A stretch of 64,000 nt of DNA from Limanda limanda (taxonomy: Eukaryota > Chordata > Actinopteri > Pleuronectiformes > Pleuronectidae). Location: the NCBI RefSeq assembly GCF_963576545.1, contig NC_083648.1, positions 9,969,739 to 10,033,738 of the forward strand, read 5' to 3'. A program made the translations under genes and the position numbers. The notes beneath the pieces are model-generated. The model was not told the DNA's origin. It searched no databases and saw nothing but the letters and a program-made list of their open reading frames with translations. This document shows, piece after piece, positions 14,796-25,941 of the stretch. Each line of letters starts with the position of its first letter. Position 1 is the stretch's first letter.

Positions 14796-16667
14796 GTGAT
14801 GCAGATGCTGGATTGAAGATCTGATCCCTAACCCTGTTTGACACCAGAGGCAAACTTCCAACTTCAACGGATCCGCCTTCAGCCCGCTTTGACTCTCTCA
14901 GCGTTTCTGGGACTTAGCTGAGCTTTAAAGTTCAATTCCACACTCAGTAGTTTGTTGGAGTTCGGCTCTGGTTTCATTGAACCTCTAATCAGTTTGGTAT
15001 ATGTTGGATTCTTCTAAATCCTCCTGTTGGCGTCTCTCTCTCTCTCTGTGTGTGTCGACAACTTTCACACCAGTGAAGACTGCACGGTCTGATTCAATCC
15101 AATTTGAAAAAACCTAAAGAATTCTAAAGCACAGGGGAAAAGATGAGTTTCTTCTACACTGGGCAGATTACTGCAATTACACACACACACACACACTTTG
15201 GCCATGCAAGCACAGTCAAATACAAAAGCTGATGTGTCGCACTGTCTGGAGGACGTGAAGGAGAAATACATGGACAGCAATTCTCTTGATGGAACAGCAG
15301 GGAATCGTTCCCACTCTCTGCCTCACTGCAGACATGATTCACCACCCAGCAACTTTCCATGGTTACACAACGGAGACACATATCTGTACAAAAAGCAACT
15401 TTTGGAATTCGTCACTGTCTGTCACAGATGTACAATAAATAAATAAATAGATAGAAATAATTTCTAAGGTGATGCCCTGTCATTATATTTTTTGTAATCA
15501 GGCATTTTCTAATAAAAACATTATCATATTCATGTTATATTACTGTGATATTATAACACATGATATTATTAATAATTAATTAAATTAAACCCTACTTACC
15601 CATATTGATATCGTGTTTTCCTGCAGTTTATATTGTGAAATGTTTGATATACGTATAAATAGCTTAATGAAAGTTCAATCTTTTACTGAGAGGTTTCAGG
15701 CAATAGTCACAATAAAATAAAAACATTATTAGTGAGACTGTATTCATAGGAAAACAGCAATGCATTAAATTAAATGCTAATTTCGACGCTAACCTGCTGC
15801 ATTTACTGATCAGCACCCTACACAAGGTACAGATGAGGTTGATTGGAATGTTCTGTATGAAATGTAATCATCCACCTGATGAGCATTTGAGAGATTTCAA
15901 CAAATAACAAAAATGTCAACTTCATGGTGTCACTTGGGGAAGTCAGTACAGATAATCCTCTGGGGATCATGACAGTGTTGATGAGATATTTTAGTCTGCA
16001 GCTGAGTAGCGCATCAAACATAACTTGTTGATTTTTTTATTTAGCCGACATTACTGTTCTCATGAGACTCAGGTAAAAGCTTCATAACAGAGCAAGTGTT
16101 TCACCACAGGACTAATGAAATATGATGGTACTGAATGAACAAATAACAGGAAAAAAAGGCTTTTGTTCATTCTGCACAACAGTCGGCCTCTTGTTCCATT
16201 TGACGCCACACTGCAGGGCTCCATGTTTACCATTTCTCTTTAGAGATTGTTTATAATGCATTAAAAAAGCTCTAGAAAGCTACTTCACAGGCAGTGAGTG
16301 TGGACTCAGTGGCACTAAATATATGCACAAGAGGTTCTTCACCTACAACTGCGGGGAGATGGCGTCAGAACTCAGGAGTGGCGTGCATGATTAATGAAAA
16401 TATCACACCTTTCATAATCACGCAGTGTGGGTTCTCAGTGTGGCAGTGGAAGTGTTATTGTCGTGAAAAGTGTTATTGTTATGTTAAACTCAAGCTGTTG
16501 TCGAGATCTGACGTCAGCTCCTTGGCTTGGTAGTTAGAGATTTTTTAAAAAGGTCAAACACTGATAAACACATTCAAAATTATACGGTAAGAGAAAAGAT
16601 GACCGGAAGTTTATTGACACCTAAAAAGAAGAAAAATTGGCTTGCTATTCATTAGCCTTCCAATCAT
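14795..16667. other. Unannotated DNA with small simple repeats
   Basis: Contains a CT-to-GT junction at 15033-15055, a short CA run at 15180-15196 and an AATAAATAAATAAATAG patch at 15433. No gene seen. Confidence 0.55.
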
Positions 16668-16835
16668 TGTCTACATCGCCTCATCGTTTGAGGGACGCGG
16701 GGGTGGAGCTAGAGCCAATCACAGATGACATGGGGCGAGAGGTGGGCTCCAGCCTGATCAGGTCACCAGCCGATCACTGAGACAACACACAGAGACAAAC
16801 AAACATTCACACGCACATTCACAATTTAGACAGGT
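16668..16835. repeat. Dispersed teleost repeat (GGGTCGCGGGG... CAATCACAG family)
   Basis: Signature order: TCTACATCGCC, TTTGAGGGACGCGGGGG, GGAGCTAGAGCCAATC, GACATGGGGCGAGAGGTGGG, TCAGGTCACCAGCC, GAGACAAACAAACATTCAC, CACATTCACAATTTAGA. This matches a widespread fish repeat. The copies at 51386-51490 (same orientation) and 36213-36407 (opposite) belong to the same family. Confidence 0.8.
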
Positions 16836-18349
16836 AGTGCAATGCCCACTGCAAACAGCCTGTGTTCAGAATTATTGCTCGTCATTAGTGAGTCCTCCTC
16901 AAACAGGCCTTCATATCACTTTCTTGTTGTTTGTGTGATGGACGTTGGGTGCAGAGGTTTGTATTTGCTCCACCATCCACCATTTTTGCAAAGCTACAGA
17001 TGGTTAGAATTACACTGTGCAACAAATTGCACCATAATCTTAAATTAAAATTGTCTAAAACCCCCCAAATGTGCATCCTATTTGAAACAGAACCTAATAG
17101 CCCCTGTCCATCTTAATCTGATCAGTTATTAGAATCGACATTATTTACCGTGAGGAAATTGGAATATTAATTATTAAAATGGGCCATGTGATGACTTTTT
17201 GTCATTAAAATATAATCATAACACATCTAACAGCCTGATCAGCCTCAGCTCCACAAATGTGATCATCTCTGCTATTAAATAACTTCATCTTACTATAATG
17301 ATGACACAGTCTGGGTCAGTGCAGTTTCCTCGTGGTACAGCACAGGATAATTAGTGTCATTTTTCACTGTCAACTAAATCTTATGCTCTCAGTTGAATAA
17401 AACTAATGCAGAATAATACAACCGGCCCACATAAAAGCCGACCTCCATGAACGCTGTGATTGTTTTAGATTCAATTGTGTGATCATTTCACAGGCTGTAG
17501 AAATGCATTACATCGACCAGAGAGGTGTTTCTGTTGTTTATCCTATACCCTCATTAATTTGAATGGTGTAGACGAGAACCAGTTTTGTTCCCTCTGCCAA
17601 GAAGGTGTTGTTTTCACTCTTTTCATTTATTTGTTTTCTTGGGATGTGACATTGCCTAAGGAAGAACCCCTTTCACATTTTGGCAGCGATCCTGGAAGAG
17701 GAAGTGGATTTTCTTATTACTTCCCTCAACATTACAAGATTTAAATTTTTTTCTACATTTTCATCAATTTCACAGCAAACAATCCTTCAATAATAATCTG
17801 ATGTTCTTGTCGAATGTAATCACCCTAAACACTGTTCTAGTGATAGTAATGAATATATGTTATGACTCCAGAATTACCAATCGTCCAAAGAGCACATTGA
17901 GAACAATGCGTTATATCCACCTGTATTTTGTGTTCTTGGTGCAGCAGAGCTGATCAGCTGACTGTCTCATGAAGTTTGCCACACCGGATGCTCTGTGATT
18001 CATGTATCACTTATACACCGGATATAGACACTCAAACTGCAGGTGCTGCCTTAGCAAATACAGATGTGGGCCAGCCAGAGCACACCAGACCACCGCTCTC
18101 CTACTTTTTTCTCTTAGCAAGGATATCGATTTATCAACACTTTGCATAATCAGCTTAAAATTCATGTAAAGTGCTTGAAGATCAAATCACAACTTGAGTC
18201 TATAGAGAGCCGCTAAAAACAAATGGAATGGCCAAGTTGTTATATTGACATATTAAGTCGAAAAATATTCCATGTACCTTGCCAGCAGCAGAAGCCGGTA
18301 CAGCCTCTTACCGGCACAATGAATTTAATTATTTTCTCTACCTAGCGAT
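16836..18349. other. Unannotated DNA (includes the repeat at 17640-17735)
   Basis: No exon or RNA gene recognised outside the listed repeat. Confidence 0.55.
17640..17735 (+). repeat. Short copy of a teleost repeat (GAAGAACCCcttt...GGATCC family)
   Basis: GGGATGTGACATTGCCTAAG, GGAAGAACCCCTTTCACATTTTGG and GCGATCCTGGAAGAGGAAGTGG resemble the central block of a repeat family that also appears at 32990-33205 and, inverted, at 39640-39870 and 58600-58655. Confidence 0.55.
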
Positions 18350-18840
18350 GATTTGCATTGTGGACCGAGATGGGTGCACGGCAGACTTTGAGGTGAGGAA
18401 TGAAGAGGAATAATTGAAAGGGGAATGGAGGTGAAATGAGCCGGTAAAGGGCGGAGGGGCAGTGAGGAATGGCTTCGCAGGCCGGTGTAGGTCGGCTGAA
18501 GGAGGGAGAATTGGGCAGCAGAAAGGAAGTACAGCGGGCGGTCGTGGAACACCGGTAAGCAAACGGGTAGGCGAGGAGGCTGATGAGTAATGACCCTGGA
18601 GCACAGAAGAGAGAGATAACAATTAACTTGGAAGATACCACAAGGAAACAGATCACTGGTTCTCCACAGACGCCCGGAGCATTTATTACCACATTATCTG
18701 AGGCAACGCCCGGGTAAGAGCAGGAGGAGATACATTGCAGGTTGACAGAATGTAATCAGCACCGGGAGAATCAGAGAGATAGAGAGACAGAGAGACAGAC
18801 AAAGGGAGCACAGGAGAAACAGGGGAGGAGGGAACCTAGA
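18350..18840. other. Purine-rich stretch
   Basis: About 490 bp with a strong excess of A and G on the + strand (for example GAGGTGAGGAATGAAGAGG and GGAGGGAGAATTGGGCAGC), ending in GAGA/GACA units at 18775-18800. Overlapping minus-strand frames are Pro/Ser/Leu-rich because of the composition and lack any recognisable domain. Confidence 0.6.
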
Positions 18841-19793
18841 AAAGTAGTGAGACACAAAGCCAGCTTATAAAAGTTGGAAGACTTGAGCTGAATCCTCAGT
18901 GCCTGCTGGAAATGAAAGCTGCTCCGTTCCGTTTTCACATAGACAATTAGATGAGCTTGACCTCCGTCTGCACTGCAACTGCTCTGTCAAATTATTTATT
19001 TTATTCTATTCTTGTCTTCCTGATTTATTTTGTATATTGTGTTATGTCTCATTTCAGTTATGCAAGTGAAAATATATCTTCTAATTCAACACTAATTATA
19101 ACCTACTATGTCCATGGTATCATCTAATACCTCTTAGCTAGTTTCTTGTCTGACTGGTGTTATATTCTCAACATGATGAAACTATTCATGACGTTAACAT
19201 TGAATCATGTGGTAATTTATTGCTGACTAACTTATGTAAACTTTCCACTGTAGGAACAGCGGTTTCATCACCTGCACTTTAATCTTCACCGACACGCATG
19301 CCTGCACATTGTTGTGTAAACTCTGATGCTTAAACAAATAGCTGAACACTTTAAAGTCAGAACCAGATCACTGAGCCGAACCCCCTCATGGGTGTTGTAG
19401 ATAATATGCAGCCGTGTGCTGATTGATCATTCGTCTAAGTGTTGATTGCTCAACACGAGTCCTGATTATCACAGAATGGAAACATGCAAACTTATTATAG
19501 GTGGCCTGAGGTAATTGCCCCCCCTCGTGATCTCATTTGAAATGGGAGATAATGAAACGCTCCATAAACTGGCATCCAATAAAAGCTGCATTGTCTCCAG
19601 GGATCACGATGACAATAGAACTGTAATTGCTCGACAGAAGCATTCAATCATAAATCCACCACGGTTTTTCCAACTGCTGCAAGTGTCAAATAGAATCAAC
19701 AGTGAAGTGGATAAAAGACTTGATTGGAAATGAGTGACAAGTAAAAAAACAACAACCAAAAAACATGAAAACAACATCAACATGTAAAACTAA
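18841..19793. other. Unannotated DNA
   Basis: Nothing recognised. Balanced composition, no repeat signature. Confidence 0.5.
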
Positions 19794-20018
19794 ATTAATT
19801 CAGTTGTATTTGTATAGAGCCAAATCGTAACATGCATTACCTCAAGGTCTATAAATAGTAAGGTTGAGACCTTAATGTTAGATAAACTCAACGCTTCCCA
19901 CATTGAGCAGCACTTTGGCGACTGTGGAGAGAAAAATCCCTCATTAACTGGAAGAAACCTCCAACTGAACCAGACTCAGTGTGGGCGGCCATCTGCCTCG
20001 ACCGATTGGGGTGAGCAG
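19794..20018 (+). repeat. Dispersed teleost repeat (TATTTGTATAGAGCCAAATC family)
   Basis: Signature blocks in order: TGTATTTGTATAGAGCCAAA, ACCTCAAGG, TAAGGTTGAGACCTTA, GAGCAGCACTTTGGCGACTG, GGAAGAAACCTCC, CTGAACCAGACTCAG, GGGCGGCCATCTGCC, CGACCGATTGGGGTGAG. I recognise this as a very common fish interspersed repeat. It runs directly into the GA microsatellite at 20019. Confidence 0.85.
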
Positions 20019-20029
20019 AAAGAGAGAGT

Positions 20030-20126
<97 letters not shown>
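20019..20126. repeat. (GA)n microsatellite
   Basis: About 108 bp of AG dinucleotides with a few early interruptions (GTG, GAC). It directly follows the 3' end of the dispersed repeat at 19794-20018, so it probably grew from that element's GA-rich tail. Frames give Arg-Glu repeats and are not coding. Confidence 0.97.
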
Positions 20127-20127
<1 letters not shown>

Positions 20128-20920
20128 AGGAAAAGACTAATGTTTATAATGAAAACAAAACAGGGGTGATATTAAATGTAAAGATGTTATTAATATGTGG
20201 CATCAACATTTGATCATGATTAACTAAAGAGTCACAGCAGCCTTTGAGCACCAAGTTGAAAATCTACGACATCACTTTTTTGTGATTATAAACTTGGAAG
20301 CACAACCATGTTTTACATTGGCCTCCATCCAGCTTCCTAGTCATTATTGTCTGAGGGCACAATCACATTTATCTTGCCTGGTCTGGACTTTTGAGTTTGG
20401 TTCACACCAAAGTAACAGGTGTGAGAGGAAGTCTCGGTCTGGATCATAAAAACAATGTCTCCGATCGTGAGCAATGTCAAAACAGTAATTTTCTCGTATA
20501 GTACAAACTTTTGGACCAATTGCAGTAAGTTGAGACATCATTAAACGACAGAAAAGGAAGTGGGTTTCAGGATAGCTTGTAGCCTTCACCTCCTATAATT
20601 GAATGAATGAAAACGATGATAACTTTGCTGGTAGTAGGAACATGATGCTATAAGGGTGCCAGCGAAATTGTCTAAATGAACTAGCTAATCTTCTTCATTC
20701 ATAAAAAGAGACTGTTTTTTTCTATGCACTGTATTAAAAAAAGTAAGCGAATAAAATATTGAATTTCCGGCTCCAGACCAGTGAAGCATGGGCAGACACA
20801 ACCAGTGATCACGTACTTGTGTCGATCCTTGAGATGATGTTAAAAATATCACTTAAGCAGGAGAATTTCACCAGACAGCAATCAGCATTCATACTGAGCA
20901 CGTGAGCAGGAACAAGTGGT

Positions 20921-20986
20921 TCCTCCTCCTCCTCCTCCTCCTCCTCCTCCTCCTCCTCCTCCTCCTCCTCCTCCTCCTCCTCCTCC
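20921..20986. repeat. (TCC)n trinucleotide microsatellite
   Basis: Twenty-two perfect TCC triplets, 66 bp. The minus-strand frame reads as poly-glutamate and is not evidence of a gene. The homopurine-homopyrimidine composition can form triplex DNA. Confidence 0.97.
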
Positions 20987-23900
20987 AGTCTCACGTTGCA
21001 CTCAACTTCAATCTTCATCTGGCTGCAGACAGTTTGGAGAGCAGATTCTAATTACACAAAGGATTGCAGCATTAGCATAAATCCCTGCATTATTTTGTCA
21101 TCAACAGTGATGACAAATTTGTAAAAGGACATGTTGTAACCATCCTTAAAGAGCTTGTCCTCCCTAATCCCCAAATTTAAGTCTTTAAATACCACTTTAA
21201 GTCACAATTCAGCACATGTGCATGTTTATATATGTATTATTTTTACTGTCATTTTGTTGTTGCCAAATATGATGATATCAGACATGTCTCCCTCTGTTCT
21301 CATGCTTTTTTCATTCTGGGGATAATTGGTTGTACTTTCATTCCTTTCAATTCTTGCCAATATAACATTGCTCTAAAAATACACATCTTTCAATTTGTAA
21401 CGAGTCTATTACCCACTGATCCTCGATGACAGGTAACATCAGTATTGCAGACTGTTGTGAAGTAAAGCCGATGCAGTTGAGCTCCCTCTTTGCTGAGCAT
21501 CATTAGCATTGCACATTTCTGTGTTCATGATATGTGCAGTGTAAACAATGAGGGTAATATATTATGTATACATACTGGGTAAACAGAAACACATTAGTGG
21601 ATAGGTCGTATCCCAGAGTCGACCTCAGCACATACATGAGATGAACGTTTCGATTTTTTTTTTCTGTTACTATTATTAGCACCACCCTCACTGTTTTGGT
21701 TGAGAAAGTGAATCCTGGAGATTTCTCTATTATCTCACTATCTGCCCCAGTGGTGCAGTTTATCAATGGAGCTCAAATGACCTTAAATGTCTGGATTTCT
21801 GGATAATTTACGCTGTCACTGAAAATCGTGAATGAAAAGTGATAAGAAGGTCTTATCAAAGCTTGTTAGCATATTCATTAGATACTGAGCTGATAGAGAA
21901 GCTAAAGACACAGCTAGAGAGCTCTGTCCTTGTGGGTTTTAATCCATTTTCACTTTCTCTTTGGATATCTCTCGAAGCATCTCCTTCGATAATCTCAACA
22001 CAGGTCCTCACGAAGTAGTAGTGCTCCTTATCGTACCAGTAAGCTAATTATTAGAGAGAATTTGATCAATGCTAATCCTCTCGTATCTTTATCTGGTGTT
22101 CGGCTGTGAAAATAGAAATAGGAAGACGAGCACAGCATTGAAACAATTCCACCAGATTCCCACAGTCAAGCATCTCATTTACGAGTATTGATTCCTCATC
22201 TGCATAACCTTTTTAAATAGCGTCACGGTGCCCATTGTTTTTGTCAAAACTGTCTCTTTTAATAAGCAGCAGCTGTTGAACGGCACGCTGGCCTCTGTGT
22301 GACTTGAACACCTGCAAAGGTTGGGAAATTGGATTTTAAACACCTTGAAAACGAAACAACAATTTCATAGATGAAAACGCTAACCTCTGTGTCAGTAGCC
22401 CTCTCTGGATCTATTGTGCTGCCACAAAGCATCAGAGAAAGACGGTGGCGGAAAGTTTGTTCAAGGTCACATTTGGAACAAGCCTGTTTGTTCCAGCTTC
22501 TTTTCAGATTTTTTTTTGTCCCCCATGTTGGGTGGCGGGGGAGATCGATGGCAAACAAAGTGGACAGGCGACCACAGAACTTTATCAGGATGTTCTGAAC
22601 CGCTGTCTAGTGATACAAGTGAGAATATATGACTCCAATAGAGCTAGTTGTGTCTCTATGCTTTAAATGTACAAGTTTTGTTGTAATCCAAATTGTGGGG
22701 GTTCATTGTAAAGTACGTTTTAATTTAACATTGCATATTCTGTTATTCAGATCAAAGAAATTGAGCCAGGGATTTAATTGCACCCTCCAACCAGCCATAG
22801 AGAACAAATTTGATTCTGCATGTTCAAAGCACATTACAGGAGTCGTTAGTGCACTGAAAAGTTCTTTACTTTTTGGCTTTGGTTTATAATTAGTTTACAT
22901 TAATAACCTCCTGGCAAAGGTTTGAAAGGAATGCAGTGAATTAGTGGCGTGGAGTCACCTCCTGTGTGCACTGCAGACTGAGACCACGTGACTTCAGAAA
23001 AAAAAGGAATCAGATTGACATGTTGTCTCTCGAGGCGTAAAAGCTGATTAGCAAGCCTCTTGTGACTGTTGTATACCAGAGTTGTAGATTTAGCATATAC
23101 GCTCTTAATTGAATTTCCAAAATGAGGCGCCACTCTGCATACAAAATATGATCCGGGGGGAGGGGGGGGTTCAAGGGCAATGCTCATAAGTGCATCATTT
23201 CAATGCAAATTGTTCTAACACGAATGATGAAACAGCTAATGTGGTAATTATGGTTTGTGCATTGTGTTGAATGTCACAGAGGACGGAGGGATTTACTTCA
23301 GAGGGAAACATCCTGGCAACATGTGGCGATGGAGGTAATCATCAAAACATCAGAGTCGGGTTAGGAAAGGCAGCGGCAGGGAATGATTCGCCTCCTGCAC
23401 AACAGGGTCAGTGCTGCAGCTACTGTACGTCTGTGAACAACACGGCTGCTTGCCAGGCTGAATGATAAGTGTAAATAGCCAAATGCAAATCCAGCAGCAT
23501 GTCTGTTGTTGAGGGGGGGGGAACTGGCCAACAAAGCAGTCTCCATTCATCAGGGACATCAGAGTGCTGCATGTCAAATCTCTCATCAAAGGTAAAACTA
23601 AATTAAGTCCAGGGAATCAAGACATTAAATCTTAATCTCATTGACATGCACGATGCACTGAGAACAATTAGATTTGCGCTGTGGTTTGATTAGAGCTTTT
23701 ACATGGATTCCACTAAGCCAATTTTACCGTCAAGTTTACGTGATCTGTTTGGATAGAAGGATGCACCAAGGAAAGTCATCTCATTTAAAAATAATTATTA
23801 AAAGAAGGAGAGAATATATTCCACTTGTGTGTGGCATTGTTTCCCTCCTGATCACAGCTGCTGTGTGGGAATCCGTTTGTCTTTCCTCTCCCTGGCTGCC

Positions 23901-24259
23901 ACTTGTCTCCTGCCGGGAAGTCACTGAAGAGCAAAGTGAAGGAGACAGACGTGATCAGAAGCGGGACACCTGCTTGTTTAAATCCTCACAAAATGTCCAT
24001 ATTTGAAACTTAACTCAAATAGAAAACGGTTCCCTGCTCGTTTTTGAAGCGGCATCAGGTGAAGTTTTTAGGGAGTTGCCTATTTCACCTGCTTTTCCTA
24101 TTTTCCTCTGGTGTTTCCTCCCTGTCGCCTCCTGATTAGCTGCTCCTGCCAGATCTTCTTCACAGCCAGCTCTCATCATCAGTCAACAAATCACCAGTCG
24201 CCAACTGAAGAGTCATCATCATCATCATTCAGTAATCAGTGTGGCAACATTACTGTCAA

Positions 24260-24500
24260 TCTTTCATAAGATGTTCTGACAGTGAAGTGGTTTTCTGACA
24301 TGAACTCTAGAAAATGAGCCTGAAGTCTGGTTCAGGGGTTTTCTGTCTTCAGTTTGTCTTTCATATGTGAAGAACGTAGCAGGAGAGTGTCTGAATCAGA
24401 CGTGTTCTAATCAACAGGAAGATGTCCAGAACTTTCAGAGCTGTATTCTGACATTTTTCTGACAGCTCAGGACTGGGCAGGAAGAGTTCAGGTACATGTC
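24260..24500. repeat. Possible degraded MITE-related sequence
   Basis: Words such as GAAGAACGTAGCAGGAGAGTG, CAACAGGAAGATGTCCAGAA and GACTGGGCAGGAAGAGTTCA resemble interior sequence of the fish non-autonomous elements at 28.1 and 47.8 kb. No clean terminal repeats were found. Confidence 0.35.
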
Positions 24501-24779
24501 CAAACACAAATGTTTATCAAGGCAGAGGGCGAGTCGCTGTACAGGTTTGAACTTGGGTGTTGGGAGGTTACTGTCCTTCATGGGCATGATGAGCCTGGAG
24601 CATATGACCATGTAAAGAACCCTGTAAAGTATCTACATCATCAGTTCAGCTCTGAAACCGAGCATAGCGCAGTGTGGATAGGGTTTGATTATACCGATTA
24701 TTCACTAATATGTTCACTTCAATATCTGAAACTGTGGCCGCGTGCAGTATGAATACCAAAGATTGGAAGTATAATAGTT

Positions 24780-25060
24780 CTCCTTTTGTCTTGGTCTGAC
24801 ACTTGTGCCTTAGGGACTTGTGCCAGCCTCAGACAGTAACTGGTCGCATCCAATCTGGTCTTTGTCAGCCTGCCTCATTTGGGGAAACAATCTGGGAAAC
24901 AGCTTTCCTGACCTGCTCTCCCACAAATCAATTCGCCCTGCTCGCCTTATTTCCAGACTGCTCTGATCTCCAGCCTGCCAGTATCCAATCCTGACCCTTT
25001 ATCAAATAAAACCCTAAAGATTCATCCTGGTCTTGAGTCTGTGCTTTCTGCCTTTTATTG
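24780..25060 (+). mobile_element. Possible solo LTR-like / retroelement 3' end
   Basis: A C/T-rich stretch (TTGTGCCAGCCTCAGACAG, CCAGCCTGCCAGTATCCAAT) leads to AATAAA at 25005-25010, then TCCTGGTCTTGAGTCTGTGC. The layout of a CTGCC-rich segment, AATAAA, then GAGTCTG-GCTTT resembles the polyadenylation end of fish LTR elements. No flanking TG...CA repeat pair or target duplication was established. Confidence 0.3.
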
Positions 25061-25815
25061 AGCTCAGTCAAGCCAATTAGGAAAAATAACATGCTGCAAA
25101 AACCTGCATAATTAGAGAGTTAAGAGACTGATCACATAATCCCACTTGGGGTCAAATTGAGTTTTGCCTTTACAGCTTGTTTATTTGCCATTCACTTTTC
25201 TTCCTGTAAATGTGAAAACATTACTCAGGCACGGCTGCTGCTGCTCATTAAAGTGAAAGAGTGTAAAAAGCACTGGTACAGAAGATGTGTGGTGGTGAAA
25301 AAGTCAGGTTGAGGTTATATTTTTGCCAAATCACATTTAACCCAATCACAAAGAAGGAGTTCACACTGAGTCGAGGAGATATTTTTTGGCAGCATGGGTT
25401 CAACTGATTGGATAATTAGAATACAAGGTTTATACGGAAGGCAGGTTGTCCAGCACGCCAACACCAAAACTGTAGAACTCTACAGACAAATAGAAAAACA
25501 AGTACAATTTTGTGGATTAACTTTTCACATTCCCTGTGTTTCCTATATTTTGTTTTTGCATTTAAAGCTTCATCAATCCAGTGTCACTACAGGGGGACAT
25601 TAGAAATGCATTGAGTATTCTCAGTTTTTTACTCCAGGGGTTATACATGCACACATTGATATCAGGATTATTTTCTGTTGTGTCTGCCATTACTTTACAT
25701 ACCATAGCATAAATGTCCTTAACACTATGAAGGCAATGCATAGGAAGAAGGGGGAACTAATTGCCAGAATGACAGAATTTTAAATCCTGATATAGTAAAG
25801 ATTGTAAATGTGCAT

Positions 25816-25941
25816 GCATCTTTGATTCGCGGGGGGGGAATCAAAGATGCCCCCCCCCCCGCGAGGTTCTTCATGCCCTTACACTGTCACCTCCTCTTTG
25901 ACAAACAAGAGGAGGTGACAGTGTAAGGGCATGAAGAACCT
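25816..25941. repeat. Compound perfect inverted repeat (two adjacent hairpins)
   Basis: First hairpin: 13-bp arms 25816-25828 and 25838-25850 with a G-rich loop. Second hairpin: perfect 35-bp arms 25864-25898 and 25907-25941 around an 8-nt loop. A run of C with GCG (25850-25863) between them can also pair with the G-rich loop of the first hairpin, so alternative folds exist. There is no coding content and the origin is unknown. Confidence 0.92.

Larger units (their letters stand above)
20987..25815. other. Unannotated DNA with G-runs and two weak repeat calls
   Basis: Apart from the possible elements at 24260-24500 and 24780-25060, I see G-rich runs at 23154-23169 and 23512-23521, and a CAT/TCA run at 24213-24227. 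No exon is supported. Confidence 0.5.

Noticed and set aside
14476..14867. Minus-strand frames with Thr-His repeats
   Set aside because: Produced by the GT microsatellite.
19875..20213. 112-codon frame with Arg-Glu repeats
   Set aside because: Made from a dispersed repeat followed by the GA microsatellite.
20809..21018. Minus-strand frame with poly-glutamate
   Set aside because: Produced by the TCC microsatellite; flanking residues show no domain.
23150..23172. G-rich run considered as a G-quadruplex regulatory site
   Set aside because: Only two long G runs are present with no gene nearby, so a function cannot be argued.
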